Shown piece by piece: positions 36,979 to 46,260 of a DNA stretch of 64,000 bases. Origin of the DNA: Bin55 sp965220235 (GTDB lineage Bacteria > Pseudomonadota > Gammaproteobacteria > Pseudomonadales > Azotimanducaceae); NCBI GenBank assembly GCA_965220235.1, contig OZ244815.1, forward strand, positions 3,286,001 to 3,350,000. Reading direction: 5' to 3'. Each line of letters starts with the position of its first letter. Within the stretch, counting starts at the first letter, position 1. The position numbers and the translations under genes were made by a program. Below the pieces are notes generated by a model, which was not told the DNA's origin, made no database searches, and saw nothing but the letters and a program-made list of their open reading frames with translations.

Positions 36979-37716
36979 ATGCGGACATGGGTTCGTATCC
37001 TGTTATACAGTGCATGCACGTGTTTAGCCCTTGCTGTTGGAGGTGCTTCGTTATTTAAGTACGGTATAGCCCCATTTGAACTAAGTAGCATGTTGGTGCT
37101 ATCAGGATTCGGTCTAAGCGTTCTATTCGCGGTACTTTCTATAGGAACTCTGTTCGTTTCGGTTCTGCGCAAACAACCATTTGGACTCTTTACCATGTTT
37201 GTCGCATTCCTGATCTGTTTCTGTTTAGCTGGTTACGCAGCCATCCTATACAACAAAGCAAGTACCAATCCAGTCGCTTACAACATATCGACCGACTTAG
37301 TCAATCCACCTGAGTTTTCACAAGCGGTCATCAACGTTCGCGGGGAAGCGTCAAATCCTGTTGAACTAGACGATCGTAAAAAAGAACTACACAAAGGTGT
37401 GTATGACGATCTTAAACCCCTTGTCCTTAGTACATCTAAAGACCGCGTATACTCAACCGCACTTGAGCTAGTGAGGGAGCGCGGTTGGGAGATCATCACA
37501 CAGAATGAAGAGGAAGGTACGATTGAGGCGACTGCGACGACATTCTGGTTTGGTTTTAAGGATGATGTCGTGATCCGAGTTCAAGGGGACGTCAATATGG
37601 ATTCTGCGACCGTCGATTTACACTCCGTTTCACGGATGGGTCAAACCGATCTAGGTAAGAATGCCGAACGGATCCGTGACTTTCTTAATGATCTAAATAA
37701 AACGGTCGGAAACTAG
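36979..37716 (+). CDS. DUF1499 membrane protein
   Basis: 245 residues: three hydrophobic helices in the first 100 residues (about 5-25, 33-55, 70-93), then a soluble C-terminal DUF1499 domain with TSKDRVYSTALELVRERGW and the beta-rich GTIEATATTFWFGFKDDVVI. The function of the domain is unknown; related proteins sit in the inner membrane with the domain outside or inside. A hairpin spanning the stop codon (AACGGTCG 37701-37708 with CGACCGTT 37722-37729) lacks a T-tract. Confidence 0.8.
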   Translation: MRTWVRILLYSACTCLALAVGGASLFKYGIAPFELSSMLVLSGFGLSVLFAVLSIGTLFVSVLRKQPFGLFTMFVAFLICFCLAGYAAILYNKASTNPVAYNISTDLVNPPEFSQAVINVRGEASNPVELDDRKKELHKGVYDDLKPLVLSTSKDRVYSTALELVRERGWEIITQNEEEGTIEATATTFWFGFKDDVVIRVQGDVNMDSATVDLHSVSRMGQTDLGKNAERIRDFLNDLNKTVGN

Positions 37717-37759
37717 AAGAGCGACCGTTAGTTAGCCACGTTTAGAAGACTCGTACCTA

Positions 37760-38245
37760 CTAGAACTTAAGTAGCTCGACTTCAAGATTTTGCAGGTCGA
37801 CCACGCCGATCGCGTTGTAACCAACTAATTGTCCCGCACACTCGCCAGGATTGAATATCAAGCGTTCAGTGCTCCGTTCTTCTCTCCTTAAGTGCGTATG
37901 GCCGTGTAAAACCAATTCTGAGTCCCCAAAACCTATATGTCCGAGCGTCGCCGGGTCATGCACAACCAAGATTGACCGTCGATCCCAACTTACCCTCAAA
38001 GGTGGTTCCTGAAATTCAAAGCCGTGGCGTGCGATTGATTCCATTAGTCCCTCCCTTTCAACGTCATTGTTACCAAACACGCCATAGAGCGAGCAATTCA
38101 ATGCACTAAATAGATCAAGTGTCGAACCCTTGGTAATGTCCCCCGTATGGACTACACGATCAACCTCTGCATCGTTGAATAATTCAATGATGCGTGCTAC
38201 ATTTTTAACGTTGTTGTGCGTATCACAAACAACACCAATCTTCAT
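37760..38245 (-). CDS. YfcE/MJ0936-type phosphodiesterase
   Basis: Calcineurin-like metallophosphoesterase of about 161 residues starting at the ATG at 38245 (MKIGVVCDTHNN). Metal and catalytic motifs appear in order: DTHNN, HTGDIT, GNND, VVHDP and HGHTH. A longer start at 38296 would run into the upstream terminator hairpin and is rejected. The family hydrolyses phosphodiesters, often with manganese; the cellular substrate is not known. Convergent with the DUF1499 gene. Confidence 0.87.
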   Translation of the reverse strand: MKIGVVCDTHNNVKNVARIIELFNDAEVDRVVHTGDITKGSTLDLFSALNCSLYGVFGNNDVEREGLMESIARHGFEFQEPPLRVSWDRRSILVVHDPATLGHIGFGDSELVLHGHTHLRREERSTERLIFNPGECAGQLVGYNAIGVVDLQNLEVELLKF

Positions 38246-38255
38246 GCACGTTCCA

Positions 38256-38288
38256 CAAAAAACGCCGCTCATCCGAGGACGAGCGGCG
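38256..38288 (-). terminator. Intrinsic terminator of the thiolase/DUF35 unit
   Basis: On the minus strand, CGCCGCTC (38288-38281) pairs with GAGCGGCG (38270-38263), followed by a T-run (complement of the A-run 38256-38262). It stops transcripts coming from the thiolase operon before the phosphodiesterase gene. Confidence 0.8.
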
Positions 38289-38368
38289 CTATTCAAATCT
38301 CAGTCACTTAATCTCGAGACACACTAAAACCTACGCACGTCTCGATAACCTAAATGACCTGCTTCCGT

Positions 38369-39514
38369 CTAGGCAGCTTTCTCGAGAATGTGTATCCCAC
38401 AGGCACTACCGAGACCAATTACGTGGGTCAAGCCGATTTTTGCATCTTCCACCTGTCGGCGACCTGCTTCGCCACGTAGGTGAGTGCTGACTTCGTAGAT
38501 ATTCGCTATTCCTGTTGCACCCAGAGGGTGTCCCTTCGAAAGTAGACCCCCGGAAACATTCACTGGAATCCGTCCACCTAATTCAACCTCGCCATCATCG
38601 ATCAGTCGACCTGCGCCACCTTCTTCACAGAGTCCTAAATTTTCGTAGTGAAGAATCTCTGCGGTAGCGAAGCAATCATGCAATTCGACCAGATCAAGGT
38701 CCTCCGGTCCTACGCCAGCCATTTCATATGCCGCTTTCGACGCCATCTGTGTGCACGAATTAACGTCGGGCATCACAAGATCACGCTCTTGCCAAGGATC
38801 TGACGTTAGCACGGATGCACGTACTTTGACGGCTCGATCCATCAAACCGAGTTCTCGTACCTTCTGCTCGGAAGCGACGACGGCTGCAGCCGAGCCGTCT
38901 ACATTCACGGAACACATGAGTTTAGTGTTCGGATAGGAGATCATCTCAGCGTTCATGACGACCTCAAGTGGCGTCTCGATCTGGTACATCGCCTTCGCAT
39001 TCATGGTCGAGTGATGGTGATTCTTCACCGAGACTTTCGCAAATTGCTCAAAGGTGGTTCCATGATTTCGGGTGTGTTCTAGCCCCGCTTCGGCGAACAC
39101 TGAAGGCATCGTGCCAGATCCGAGCAGACCCTCTTTCGAGATACCCTTCGAGCCGCCTCCACCTCCAAGCAAGCCTCGCCCCATCTGCTCGACGCCAACT
39201 GCAAGCACGATGTCATAGACGTCCGCTTTAACTGACATCCAAGCTTCTCGGAATGCGGTCGCACCTGTCGCGCATGCGTTCGAGACGTTGACGACAGGGA
39301 TACCTGTTTGCCCAATCTCTTGCAAGATGCGTTGACCTACCATTCCGCTCGCTTGGTTGAGGTTTCCACAATACAAGGCTTCCATGTCCTTGACGGATAA
39401 ACCACAGTCGTCGAGCGCGAGCAACGCTGCTTCAGCGCCGAGTTGCGGTACTGATTTCTCTGGGAACCGACCAAATTTGATCATGTCCACGCCGACTATA
39501 TATGCGTCTGCCAT
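38369..39514 (-). CDS. SCP2-type thiolase (acetyl-CoA acyltransferase family)
   Basis: 381-residue thiolase with an intact active site: nucleophile Cys in VSNACATG, the His loop SKGHPLGATG and the C-terminal Cys in GSACGIHIL. The central VELHDCFATAEILHYENLGLC matches the SCP2/lipid-transfer thiolase branch, which cleaves or condenses acyl-CoAs with branched or sterol-like chains. The DUF35 partner gene lies 13 bp upstream, so a complex is expected. Unlike the homologue at 12783, this copy keeps its catalytic cysteine. Confidence 0.88.
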   Translation of the reverse strand: MADAYIVGVDMIKFGRFPEKSVPQLGAEAALLALDDCGLSVKDMEALYCGNLNQASGMVGQRILQEIGQTGIPVVNVSNACATGATAFREAWMSVKADVYDIVLAVGVEQMGRGLLGGGGGSKGISKEGLLGSGTMPSVFAEAGLEHTRNHGTTFEQFAKVSVKNHHHSTMNAKAMYQIETPLEVVMNAEMISYPNTKLMCSVNVDGSAAAVVASEQKVRELGLMDRAVKVRASVLTSDPWQERDLVMPDVNSCTQMASKAAYEMAGVGPEDLDLVELHDCFATAEILHYENLGLCEEGGAGRLIDDGEVELGGRIPVNVSGGLLSKGHPLGATGIANIYEVSTHLRGEAGRRQVEDAKIGLTHVIGLGSACGIHILEKAA

Positions 39515-39527
39515 GACTCTCTCCTAG

Positions 39528-39941
39528 CTAAGCTGGTTTGAAAAAATACGAAAGGTAGCTGTTTCCATCTGCGTCCTTTCGACCGAGTGCGTCATCGAAT
39601 ACGACCTCAACCGGCATACCGAAACTGATCTTCTCCGGGTCTGCTTCGATACCGATGAGGTTTCCCTTGATCGTTCCGCCTCCGTCCAGATCGACGATAG
39701 CCGAGATGTAAGGCACGTCGATACCAGGAAACGAACGATGAACGATCGAGTACGAGTAGAGAGATCCGCGGTTAGACAGTTGGATAGTCGACATCGAATC
39801 ACGCGCACCGCACTTTGAACAGTGTCGCCGCTCGCCGAGATAGACAGAACCACATTCGTCACATCGATGTCCTTCAAGGTAGGGCTCGCCTTCCTCGGGT
39901 ATCTTGAGGTAACCAACAACTGGCAATAGTCCGTCCGACAT
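39528..39941 (-). CDS. DUF35 zinc-ribbon/OB-fold partner of the thiolase
   Basis: 137 residues with two CxxC pairs (CDECG and CSKCG) forming a zinc ribbon, followed by an OB fold (GSLYSYSIVHRSFPGID onward). It is the first gene of a two-gene minus-strand unit with the SCP2-type thiolase. DUF35 proteins act as the acyl-CoA-binding partner of such thiolases. The GGAAGG-type Shine-Dalgarno is seen just upstream of the ATG at 39941. Confidence 0.87.
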   Translation of the reverse strand: MSDGLLPVVGYLKIPEEGEPYLEGHRCDECGSVYLGERRHCSKCGARDSMSTIQLSNRGSLYSYSIVHRSFPGIDVPYISAIVDLDGGGTIKGNLIGIEADPEKISFGMPVEVVFDDALGRKDADGNSYLSYFFKPA

Positions 39942-40030
39942 CCTTCCCTCTATGCAATCGGCTACGTCTGATTTTAAGGGATACGGCTTGATGCTCTATC
40001 AAGAGACGTATCAATATGTTTCCGCCTCGG

Positions 40031-41200
40031 TTACTCGTAAGGCTTCACTAGTGACTGATAAACGGTTGACGAGATTGTCCCAACTGGTTCGTTCGGCGCA
40101 CCGATGAGTTGCGTAAAGAACACGACTGCGAGCTCGTAATTAGGATCGACCCAAAATGACGTACCGGCAGCACCACCCCAGTAAAAGGTATCAATGGTTT
40201 GGGTTGGATCGAACGGATCTAGGCGCTCACGAATGCCAAAACCAAGACCGTAGCGAAACTGGTTCGACTCGGTCGCTAGCTGGTTTGTCATCATTTCCAG
40301 CATCGTGGATCTTTTCAATGGTGCGTTAATTTGGTTGGTCAAGCTGTCTAAGACGGATTGAGCGAACTTCCCGAAGTCGTGAATCGACATGACCAATCCG
40401 CCACCACCGGAAAGGAACGTTACATCGCGAAACTCTGGGTCGACTCGCGCCGTGTCCTGAATCGGAAACTCTCCTTCTCGATACGGGTACTGATTCGTTC
40501 CAAAACGACTCAATTCGCTATCGGGAACGTCGAAATACGCGTCCTCGATTCCCAATGGACCCCAGAGTTCTTGAGTTAGAAAATGGTCGAATCGCATACC
40601 GGAAGAACGTGACACAACCTCACTGACCACATCAGAAGCAAAACCGTAGTGAAACCGCTCACCAGGTTGAAACAACAGCGGCAATTTCCCTAGCGCAACC
40701 ACGAGATCGTGCGTGGTCGGTACAAGATAGTCCCAGTCATCGATCAATCCTGCTTCTCGATAAAGGCGATCTATTTCAGTTTCGCCGTAATATCCGTACG
40801 TGAGACCCGCACTGTGCGATAGCAGATGTCGTAATGTCATTGGCGATGCTTGAACGTGATCACCGTCAACCAATACGTTTAAGTCCGTAAATTCAGGCAA
40901 TACGTTCGAGATGTCATCGTCGAGCGACAGCTTGCCGCTCTCTACTAACTTCATGGCCGCTACAGCAGCGACTGGTTTCGTCATCGAGTAGATGCGGTAG
41001 AGCGAATCACGTTGCACTGGTGTACCTAGCTCGAGATCCAGCGTTCCAACGTGGTGCTCGAACACTTCCTCACCGCGAAACAGTACCAGTAGCGCCGCGT
41101 TCGGTAACGTGTTGGAATCTATCCAGCCCTGCATTACAGGTTTAAGCGATTCAAGAATGCTCAAATCCATCCGCACGTCGTTCTCGCCAAAACAAGGCAT
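40031..41200 (-). CDS. Serine hydrolase, class C beta-lactamase/family VIII esterase type
   Basis: 389 residues with the SxxK nucleophile motif SMTK in RIYSMTKPVAA, the second-motif Tyr in RFHYGFASDVV (esterase-like rather than YxN) and the third motif WGGAAGT. This pattern is typical of family VIII esterases. The ATG at 41200 (or 41170) is the only usual start, giving a cytoplasmic protein. However, the in-frame codons just upstream read RRVACLACSFVLLGS, a signal-peptide-like stretch with no ATG, GTG or TTG in front of it. Either a non-standard start is used or the signal peptide has been lost. Confidence 0.82.
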   Translation of the reverse strand: MPCFGENDVRMDLSILESLKPVMQGWIDSNTLPNAALLVLFRGEEVFEHHVGTLDLELGTPVQRDSLYRIYSMTKPVAAVAAMKLVESGKLSLDDDISNVLPEFTDLNVLVDGDHVQASPMTLRHLLSHSAGLTYGYYGETEIDRLYREAGLIDDWDYLVPTTHDLVVALGKLPLLFQPGERFHYGFASDVVSEVVSRSSGMRFDHFLTQELWGPLGIEDAYFDVPDSELSRFGTNQYPYREGEFPIQDTARVDPEFRDVTFLSGGGGLVMSIHDFGKFAQSVLDSLTNQINAPLKRSTMLEMMTNQLATESNQFRYGLGFGIRERLDPFDPTQTIDTFYWGGAAGTSFWVDPNYELAVVFFTQLIGAPNEPVGTISSTVYQSLVKPYE

Positions 41201-41299
41201 GCTACCAAGAAGGACGAACGAACACGCTAGACATGCAACCCGTCGCTGAAGACCGCGAAATTCGCGTCGCGTGCGAACGGCGGTTAAGGCACGATCGCT

Positions 41300-41328
41300 A
41301 GCTGGTTTTTGAGACTCGAAAATCAGCT
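41300..41328. other. Long hairpin at the end of the ferredoxin reductase gene
   Basis: A 14-bp near-perfect dyad, AGCTGGTTTTTGAG (41300-41313) and CTCGAAAATCAGCT (41315-41328), with two mismatches or G-U pairs. It spans the stop codon of the minus-strand reductase gene and contains internal T-runs but no flanking one. It may protect the 3' end of the mRNA or act as a weak terminator. Confidence 0.45.
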
Positions 41329-42345
41329 AACACCGAGACGTTCGTGCATGATCGGGCTAGTCGTCGTGTATTGCAGGTAGACCTTTTCATCAGGATTGAT
41401 GCGTGCTTTGATCGCGAACGCTGCGAGTGCCGCCTCGTGGAAGCCTGAGAGGATTAGTTTCTTTTTTCCGGGATAGGTTGCGATGTCACCGACGGCATAT
41501 ATGCCTGGAACGTTTGTCTCGAATTTCTCGGTATCGACCGCGATCTGCTTGCGGTCTAGCTCAAGACCCCACTCGGCGATCGGTCCGAGGTTAGGTGATA
41601 GACCAAAAAAGACAAGCAAGTCATCAACGGGTATTCGCGTAATAGATTTGTCCGGATGCGTTACTACTGCTTGACGTAACACGTTACTTTCCACGTGTAA
41701 TCCAGTTACGTTTCCAATGTGAAATGAGACCTTTCCAGCTTGCTCAAGCGATCGCATGGTCGCAACCGAAGCGTCAGCAGCTCGAAATCGGTCGCTCCGG
41801 TGGATTAATGTGAGACTTGCAGCCCGTTCAGCCAACTCGTTCGTCCAATCAAAGGCCGAATCGCCTCCACCCAAGACGATTAGATGGCGATTCTCAAATC
41901 GCGAAGGATCTTTGACACGATAAAAAATCTGTTGATCGATCAGTGCTTCAACGCCGTCGACGCGTAGTGGTTGCGGCTCAAACGAACCGACACCGCCTGC
42001 GACTATCACGGATTTGGTCGTAAATTCCGTACCGGTGCTTGTTTCCACCGCAAAAGACAAATCATCGATCGCTTCTACCTTGGTCACTTGCTGAGACAGG
42101 TGATACTGCGGGTCAAAAGGCTTGATCTGCTCATCGAGTTTTTCGACGAGCTCTTGCGCATCGCACACAGGAATACCGGGTATGTCGTAAATTGGCTTAT
42201 CTGGGTAGAGTTCGGCGCACTGCCCACCGATGACGTCCAGCGCGTCAACCACGTGGGCGTTTAGTCCTAATAACCCCAGTTCAAATACCTGAAACAAACC
42301 GCAAGGACCTGCGCCAACAATTACTGAGTCGGTTTGAATGCTCAC
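41323..42345 (-). CDS. Ferredoxin-NADP reductase, thioredoxin-reductase-like type
   Basis: 340-residue two-dinucleotide-binding flavoprotein. FAD motif GAGPCGL near residue 12, IGGQCAELYPDKPIYDIPG, the NADPH motif GGGDSAFDW and the second FAD motif VPGIYAVGDIATYPGK. It lacks the redox CxxC of thioredoxin reductase, which identifies the YumC-type ferredoxin/flavodoxin reductase. It supplies reducing power to or from ferredoxin. Stands alone, 99 bp downstream of cysN. Confidence 0.87.
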   Translation of the reverse strand: MSIQTDSVIVGAGPCGLFQVFELGLLGLNAHVVDALDVIGGQCAELYPDKPIYDIPGIPVCDAQELVEKLDEQIKPFDPQYHLSQQVTKVEAIDDLSFAVETSTGTEFTTKSVIVAGGVGSFEPQPLRVDGVEALIDQQIFYRVKDPSRFENRHLIVLGGGDSAFDWTNELAERAASLTLIHRSDRFRAADASVATMRSLEQAGKVSFHIGNVTGLHVESNVLRQAVVTHPDKSITRIPVDDLLVFFGLSPNLGPIAEWGLELDRKQIAVDTEKFETNVPGIYAVGDIATYPGKKKLILSGFHEAALAAFAIKARINPDEKVYLQYTTTSPIMHERLGVS

Positions 42346-42444
42346 CTTCTATAGGTTCCCGTTTCGTAAGATGTCAAGCATAGGCAAAAGCCGGAGTTAC
42401 GGCTTTAGTCGCTATTAGAGTAAGGTCGTGATTGCGCGTCAGAT

Positions 42445-43824
42445 TTAGATCGCGCTCGAATCCGTATGTTGGTGATTACAAATCATGCCAGCGCCCACCG
42501 TCTCATTCGAAACGCGGTCGATCACGATAAATGAGCCCATCGTTTTGTCATCTGCGTAATCTTCAAACACAACCGGGCGTTGCAATTGAATCCGCACTAA
42601 TCCGATTTCATTTGCATCTAGCTGGTCGCACGATTCACGCGCTTGCGTGTTGACATTCAGTCGGTGAATGAATTCAGCGACCTGCCCAGTGACTTGGCGC
42701 GCTCCCATCTTAAATAGGTAGCTCTTGTTAGCTGCGAGTGCGCGATTAGCCATCCATACCACATTCGCTTGAAACGCATCGCTAACACTTGGCGCATAGC
42801 TCGGCGATACCAGCGTATCTCCTCGGCTGATACTCAACTGATCACTGACCGTCAACGTAACTGATTGAGGCGCAAAACCCGCCTCTAAATCGCCATCCAT
42901 CGTTACGACACGTTCAACACGGGTCTCGTGTCCTGAAGGCAAGACTACGATCGGGTCTCCAGGGCAAATGACTCCCTTGGTGATCATGCCTGAATAGCCG
43001 CGAAAGTCCTCACTTGGATGATGAACTCGCTGAACTGTCATGCAGAACTGTTCTAGATCGGAGTCCGCCGATACTGGCGCTCGTTCTAGAAGCTCGATGA
43101 TCGTTTCGCCGGCGTACCAGTCCATGTTCGTTGAGCTGTGTACGACATTCTCTCCGAACTTTGCTGCAACTGGAACAAATGACGTCTGTGTGAACCCTAA
43201 AGATTTTGAGAATTCAAGGTACTCCGCACGAATGCGTTCGTAAGTCTCCTCATCGTAACCAACTAGATCCATCTTGTTGATCGCAACGACTACTTGACTA
43301 ATACCAAGTAGATTGACAATCAGTGAGTGACGTCTTGTCTGGTCAAGTACACCGTTTTGTGCATCGATCAGGATAACCGCAAGTTCACAGTTGCTTGCAC
43401 CTGTGGCCATGTTCTTCGTGTATTGGCTATGACCAGGGCAGTCTGCGATGATGTATTTACGGGTACTCGTAGCAAAGTAGCGATACGCTACGTCAATCGT
43501 GATGCCTTGTTCTTGTTCCGCCTTCAACCCATCGGCTAGTAACGCAAACTCAAGTTCATCGCTTCCGTGACCCAATCGTCTACTGTCCCGGATTAAGGCG
43601 TTTAAGTGATCCTCGTAAACCTTGTTCGAGTCGTACAACAAGCGACCAATCAGCGTGCTCTTTCCGTCATCAACACTGCCGCATGTCAGAAACTTCAACA
43701 ACTCCGTCTGTTCGTTCTCCGCCAAGTAATCGTTGATGTATTCGATGTCTGACACGTCGCGCTCCAATCCTAGCGCAAGAGGTAACCTTAGTCGAGATTC
43801 TGCAAGTGCAGCTTGACCCATCAT
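42445..43824 (-). CDS. cysN: Sulfate adenylyltransferase subunit 1 (GTPase)
   Basis: 459 residues, EF-Tu-like GTPase: G1 GSVDDGKST, switch-2 DCPGH, NKMD, followed by the two beta-barrel domains. It ends without a C-terminal APS kinase, so CysC must be separate. With CysD it makes adenosine 5'-phosphosulfate, GTP hydrolysis driving the reaction. The ATG directly abuts the cysD stop codon (no spacer). Confidence 0.94.
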   Translation of the reverse strand: MMGQAALAESRLRLPLALGLERDVSDIEYINDYLAENEQTELLKFLTCGSVDDGKSTLIGRLLYDSNKVYEDHLNALIRDSRRLGHGSDELEFALLADGLKAEQEQGITIDVAYRYFATSTRKYIIADCPGHSQYTKNMATGASNCELAVILIDAQNGVLDQTRRHSLIVNLLGISQVVVAINKMDLVGYDEETYERIRAEYLEFSKSLGFTQTSFVPVAAKFGENVVHSSTNMDWYAGETIIELLERAPVSADSDLEQFCMTVQRVHHPSEDFRGYSGMITKGVICPGDPIVVLPSGHETRVERVVTMDGDLEAGFAPQSVTLTVSDQLSISRGDTLVSPSYAPSVSDAFQANVVWMANRALAANKSYLFKMGARQVTGQVAEFIHRLNVNTQARESCDQLDANEIGLVRIQLQRPVVFEDYADDKTMGSFIVIDRVSNETVGAGMICNHQHTDSSAI

Positions 43825-44742
43825 CTAAAAATACCCTTCTTGCTTCTTGGTCTCCATCGAAGCCGCAGTATCGTGATCAATTAGACGTCCTTGCCGTTCA
43901 GAAGTATCAGCGACCAACATTTCGTGAATGATCTCGGGTAGTGTTGAAGCGCTCGATTCGATGGCTCCTGAAAGCGGGTAGCAACCTAGCGTTCGAAATC
44001 GAACCGTGCGTATTTCTGGTTCCTCTTCAGGTTCGAGACGCATACGGTCATCGTCGACCATGATCCAAGTTCCTCTCCGCTTCACTACAGGACGCTCTTT
44101 CGCAAAGTAAAGGGGAACGATCTCGATGCCTTCCTTATAGATGTATTGCCATATATCCAATTCGGTCCAGTTTGAAAGCGGAAATACTCGGATTTCCTCG
44201 TCTTTGCGAATATTGCTGTTGTAAATTCGCCATAGTTCCGGACGTTGATTGCTTGGGTCCCACTGGTGATACTTGTCGCGTAACGAAAACACGCGTTCTT
44301 TCGCCCGAGACTTTTCTTCGTCGCGTCGTGCGCCGCCAAACGCTGCGTCGAACTCGTATTTATCTAAAGCCGCTTTCAGAGCGTCGGTCTTCATGATTTG
44401 CGTGTATGTGTCCGCATCGAAATCGAACGGATTTACGTCGTCCTCCCGACCCTCTTCGTTCGTATACACGATCAAGTCAAAGTCTCCTTTCTCCGCAAGG
44501 CGGTCGCGGAATGCAATCATGTCCTTGAACTTCCACGTCGTATCTACGTGAAGTAACGGAAACGGTAACTTACCGGGGAAGAACGCTTTCTTTGCAAGAT
44601 GCAGCAAAACAGACGAGTCCTTGCCGATGGAGTACATCATCACCGGATTTTCGCGCTCGGCCACGACCTCACGCATGATGTAAATGCTCTCTGCTTCTAA
44701 CTGCTCAAGATGCGTCAGCTTGTATGCCGCGCTCATCGACAC
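43825..44742 (-). CDS. cysD: Sulfate adenylyltransferase subunit 2
   Basis: 305 residues of the PAPS-reductase-like ATP pyrophosphatase family. The PP-loop is YSIGKDSSVLLHLA, and FGGARRDEEKSRAKER and the C-terminal RFRTLGCYPLSGA segments are those of CysD. It adenylates sulfate as the catalytic partner of CysN. First gene of the unit; sulfur-responsive control is likely but no CysB site is identified. A short inverted repeat lies upstream at 44768-44782. Confidence 0.94.
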   Translation of the reverse strand: MSMSAAYKLTHLEQLEAESIYIMREVVAERENPVMMYSIGKDSSVLLHLAKKAFFPGKLPFPLLHVDTTWKFKDMIAFRDRLAEKGDFDLIVYTNEEGREDDVNPFDFDADTYTQIMKTDALKAALDKYEFDAAFGGARRDEEKSRAKERVFSLRDKYHQWDPSNQRPELWRIYNSNIRKDEEIRVFPLSNWTELDIWQYIYKEGIEIVPLYFAKERPVVKRRGTWIMVDDDRMRLEPEEEPEIRTVRFRTLGCYPLSGAIESSASTLPEIIHEMLVADTSERQGRLIDHDTAASMETKKQEGYF

Positions 44743-44820
44743 TTGCGCTCATCAATTGGATAGAAGAGTTATTCTAAATAACGACACGATTTATTTGACT
44801 ACAAATCATATTGTTTTATG
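44743..44820 (-). promoter_or_regulatory. AT-rich cysDN promoter region with an inverted repeat
   Basis: 78 bp between gatB and cysD. GTTATT-CTA-AATAAC (44768-44782) is a perfect 6-bp dyad, and GATTT/AAATC flank it further from cysD. A weak minus-strand promoter, TTGTAG, 17 bp, TTATTT, overlaps the dyad. A regulator site is possible, but I cannot name it. Confidence 0.35.
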
Positions 44821-46260
44821 TTATATGTTTAGCAGGCGTCTTAATAGGTCATTCACCTTTTGGGGATCCGCTTTACCTTGCGATGCCTTCATTACCTGAC
44901 CAACCAAGTAGCCAATGACCTTGGCAGCCCCTCCACGGACTTGCTCAACTTGGTCTGGGTGCTCGTTAATGACGCTTTCGACCAATGAACGCAGCTCGTC
45001 CACATCGCTTAGTTGTCGAAGCCCACGATCTTCGATGATCTCATCGACTGCCTTATCGGATGACCACATTCCTTCAAACACTTCCTTGGCTAGACTTGAC
45101 GATAGTGTTTTATCTTTTAGCCGTTTCATCAAATCTGCCAGCTGTTGCGGCGATACTGGCACGTCGTCGTAGCCCTTTTCTTCTCGGTTAAGAGCGGCTG
45201 CGACATCTCCCAGTAACCAATTTGCTGTTATTTGCGGATCAGCACCTAAAGCAACGGTCGTCTCGTAGAACTTTGCGATGTCATGATCACGCGTCAATCT
45301 CACTGCTACTGGTCGAACCAACGCAAAGTCTTCAACGAACCGCTCAAGTTTCTGTTGAGGCAACTCCGGCATCGTAGAACGTACGTTGTCAAGAAAAGCA
45401 GTCGACAATCGCAGCGGTAATAGATCGGGATCAGGAAAGTAACGGTAGTCGTCGGAGAGCTCTTTGCTTCGCATTGAGAAAGTCATATCCCGATCCGCGT
45501 CATACTGTCGAGTCTCACGAACCACCTCACCACCATGTTCAAGGATATCGATCTGACGCTCAATCTCGTAGTTCAATGCACGCTCTACAAAGCGAAACGA
45601 ATTGATATTCTTGATCTCGGTCCGTTCACCAAACGTTTTGTCGCCAACCGGTCGCACCGACACATTCGCGTCGCATCGCATCGACCCTTCTGCGAGATTT
45701 CCATCACAGATACCCAACCAACTAACAAGCGAGTGAAGTTGCTTAAAGCAGGCAGCCGCTTCCGTTGCGGAGCACATATCGGGCTCCGTCACAATCTCGA
45801 GCAAAGGAGTTCCCGCCCGATTGAGGTCGATCCCCGTGGACTCCGCAAATCGATCATGAACCGATTTACCCGCATCCTCCTCCAAATGTGCACGTGTAAT
45901 TCCTATGTCTCGGACCGAACCATCCTCAAGAAAGACTGGTAGTTGGCCACGACCGACGATCGGCGATTCAAACTGACTAATCTGATAACCCTTTGGAAGG
46001 TCAGGATAAAAGTAGTTCTTCCGGTCAAAGACGCAAGTTTCTGCAATCTCGGCATCGATCGCCAAACCAAATTTCACAGCCATTGAGACCACTTCTTCGT
46101 TTAAAACCGGAAGTGCACCTGGCATCGCGAGATCAATTAAGTTTGCACGTGTGTTTGGTTCTGCCCCGAACTCCACTGACGTACTAGAGAATATCTTTGA
46201 TCGCGTCGCTAACTGAACGTGGACTTCAATCCCGACGACCGGTTCCCAGCTAACCGTCAC
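44821..46260 (-). CDS. gatB: Asp/Glu-tRNA amidotransferase subunit B
   Basis: 479 residues. N-terminal GIEVHVQLATRSKIFSS and the PLFSTA-related zone, FYPDLPKGYQISQFE, HLEEDAGKS, NRAGTPLLEIVTEPD and IKNINSFRFVERAL are GatB hallmarks; the C-terminal tail domain (VIGYLVGQVMKASQGKADP) grips the tRNA. GatB phosphorylates the mischarged Asp or Glu so that ammonia from GatA can amidate it. Overlaps gatA by ATGA. Presence of GatCAB suggests that Asn-tRNA or Gln-tRNA is made indirectly in this organism. Confidence 0.95.
   Translation of the reverse strand: MTVSWEPVVGIEVHVQLATRSKIFSSTSVEFGAEPNTRANLIDLAMPGALPVLNEEVVSMAVKFGLAIDAEIAETCVFDRKNYFYPDLPKGYQISQFESPIVGRGQLPVFLEDGSVRDIGITRAHLEEDAGKSVHDRFAESTGIDLNRAGTPLLEIVTEPDMCSATEAAACFKQLHSLVSWLGICDGNLAEGSMRCDANVSVRPVGDKTFGERTEIKNINSFRFVERALNYEIERQIDILEHGGEVVRETRQYDADRDMTFSMRSKELSDDYRYFPDPDLLPLRLSTAFLDNVRSTMPELPQQKLERFVEDFALVRPVAVRLTRDHDIAKFYETTVALGADPQITANWLLGDVAAALNREEKGYDDVPVSPQQLADLMKRLKDKTLSSSLAKEVFEGMWSSDKAVDEIIEDRGLRQLSDVDELRSLVESVINEHPDQVEQVRGGAAKVIGYLVGQVMKASQGKADPQKVNDLLRRLLNI

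Noticed and set aside
39524..39919. Alternative 131-codon frame over the DUF35 gene
   Set aside because: The other frame has the two CxxC pairs and an OB fold; this one is Ser/Arg-rich shadow.
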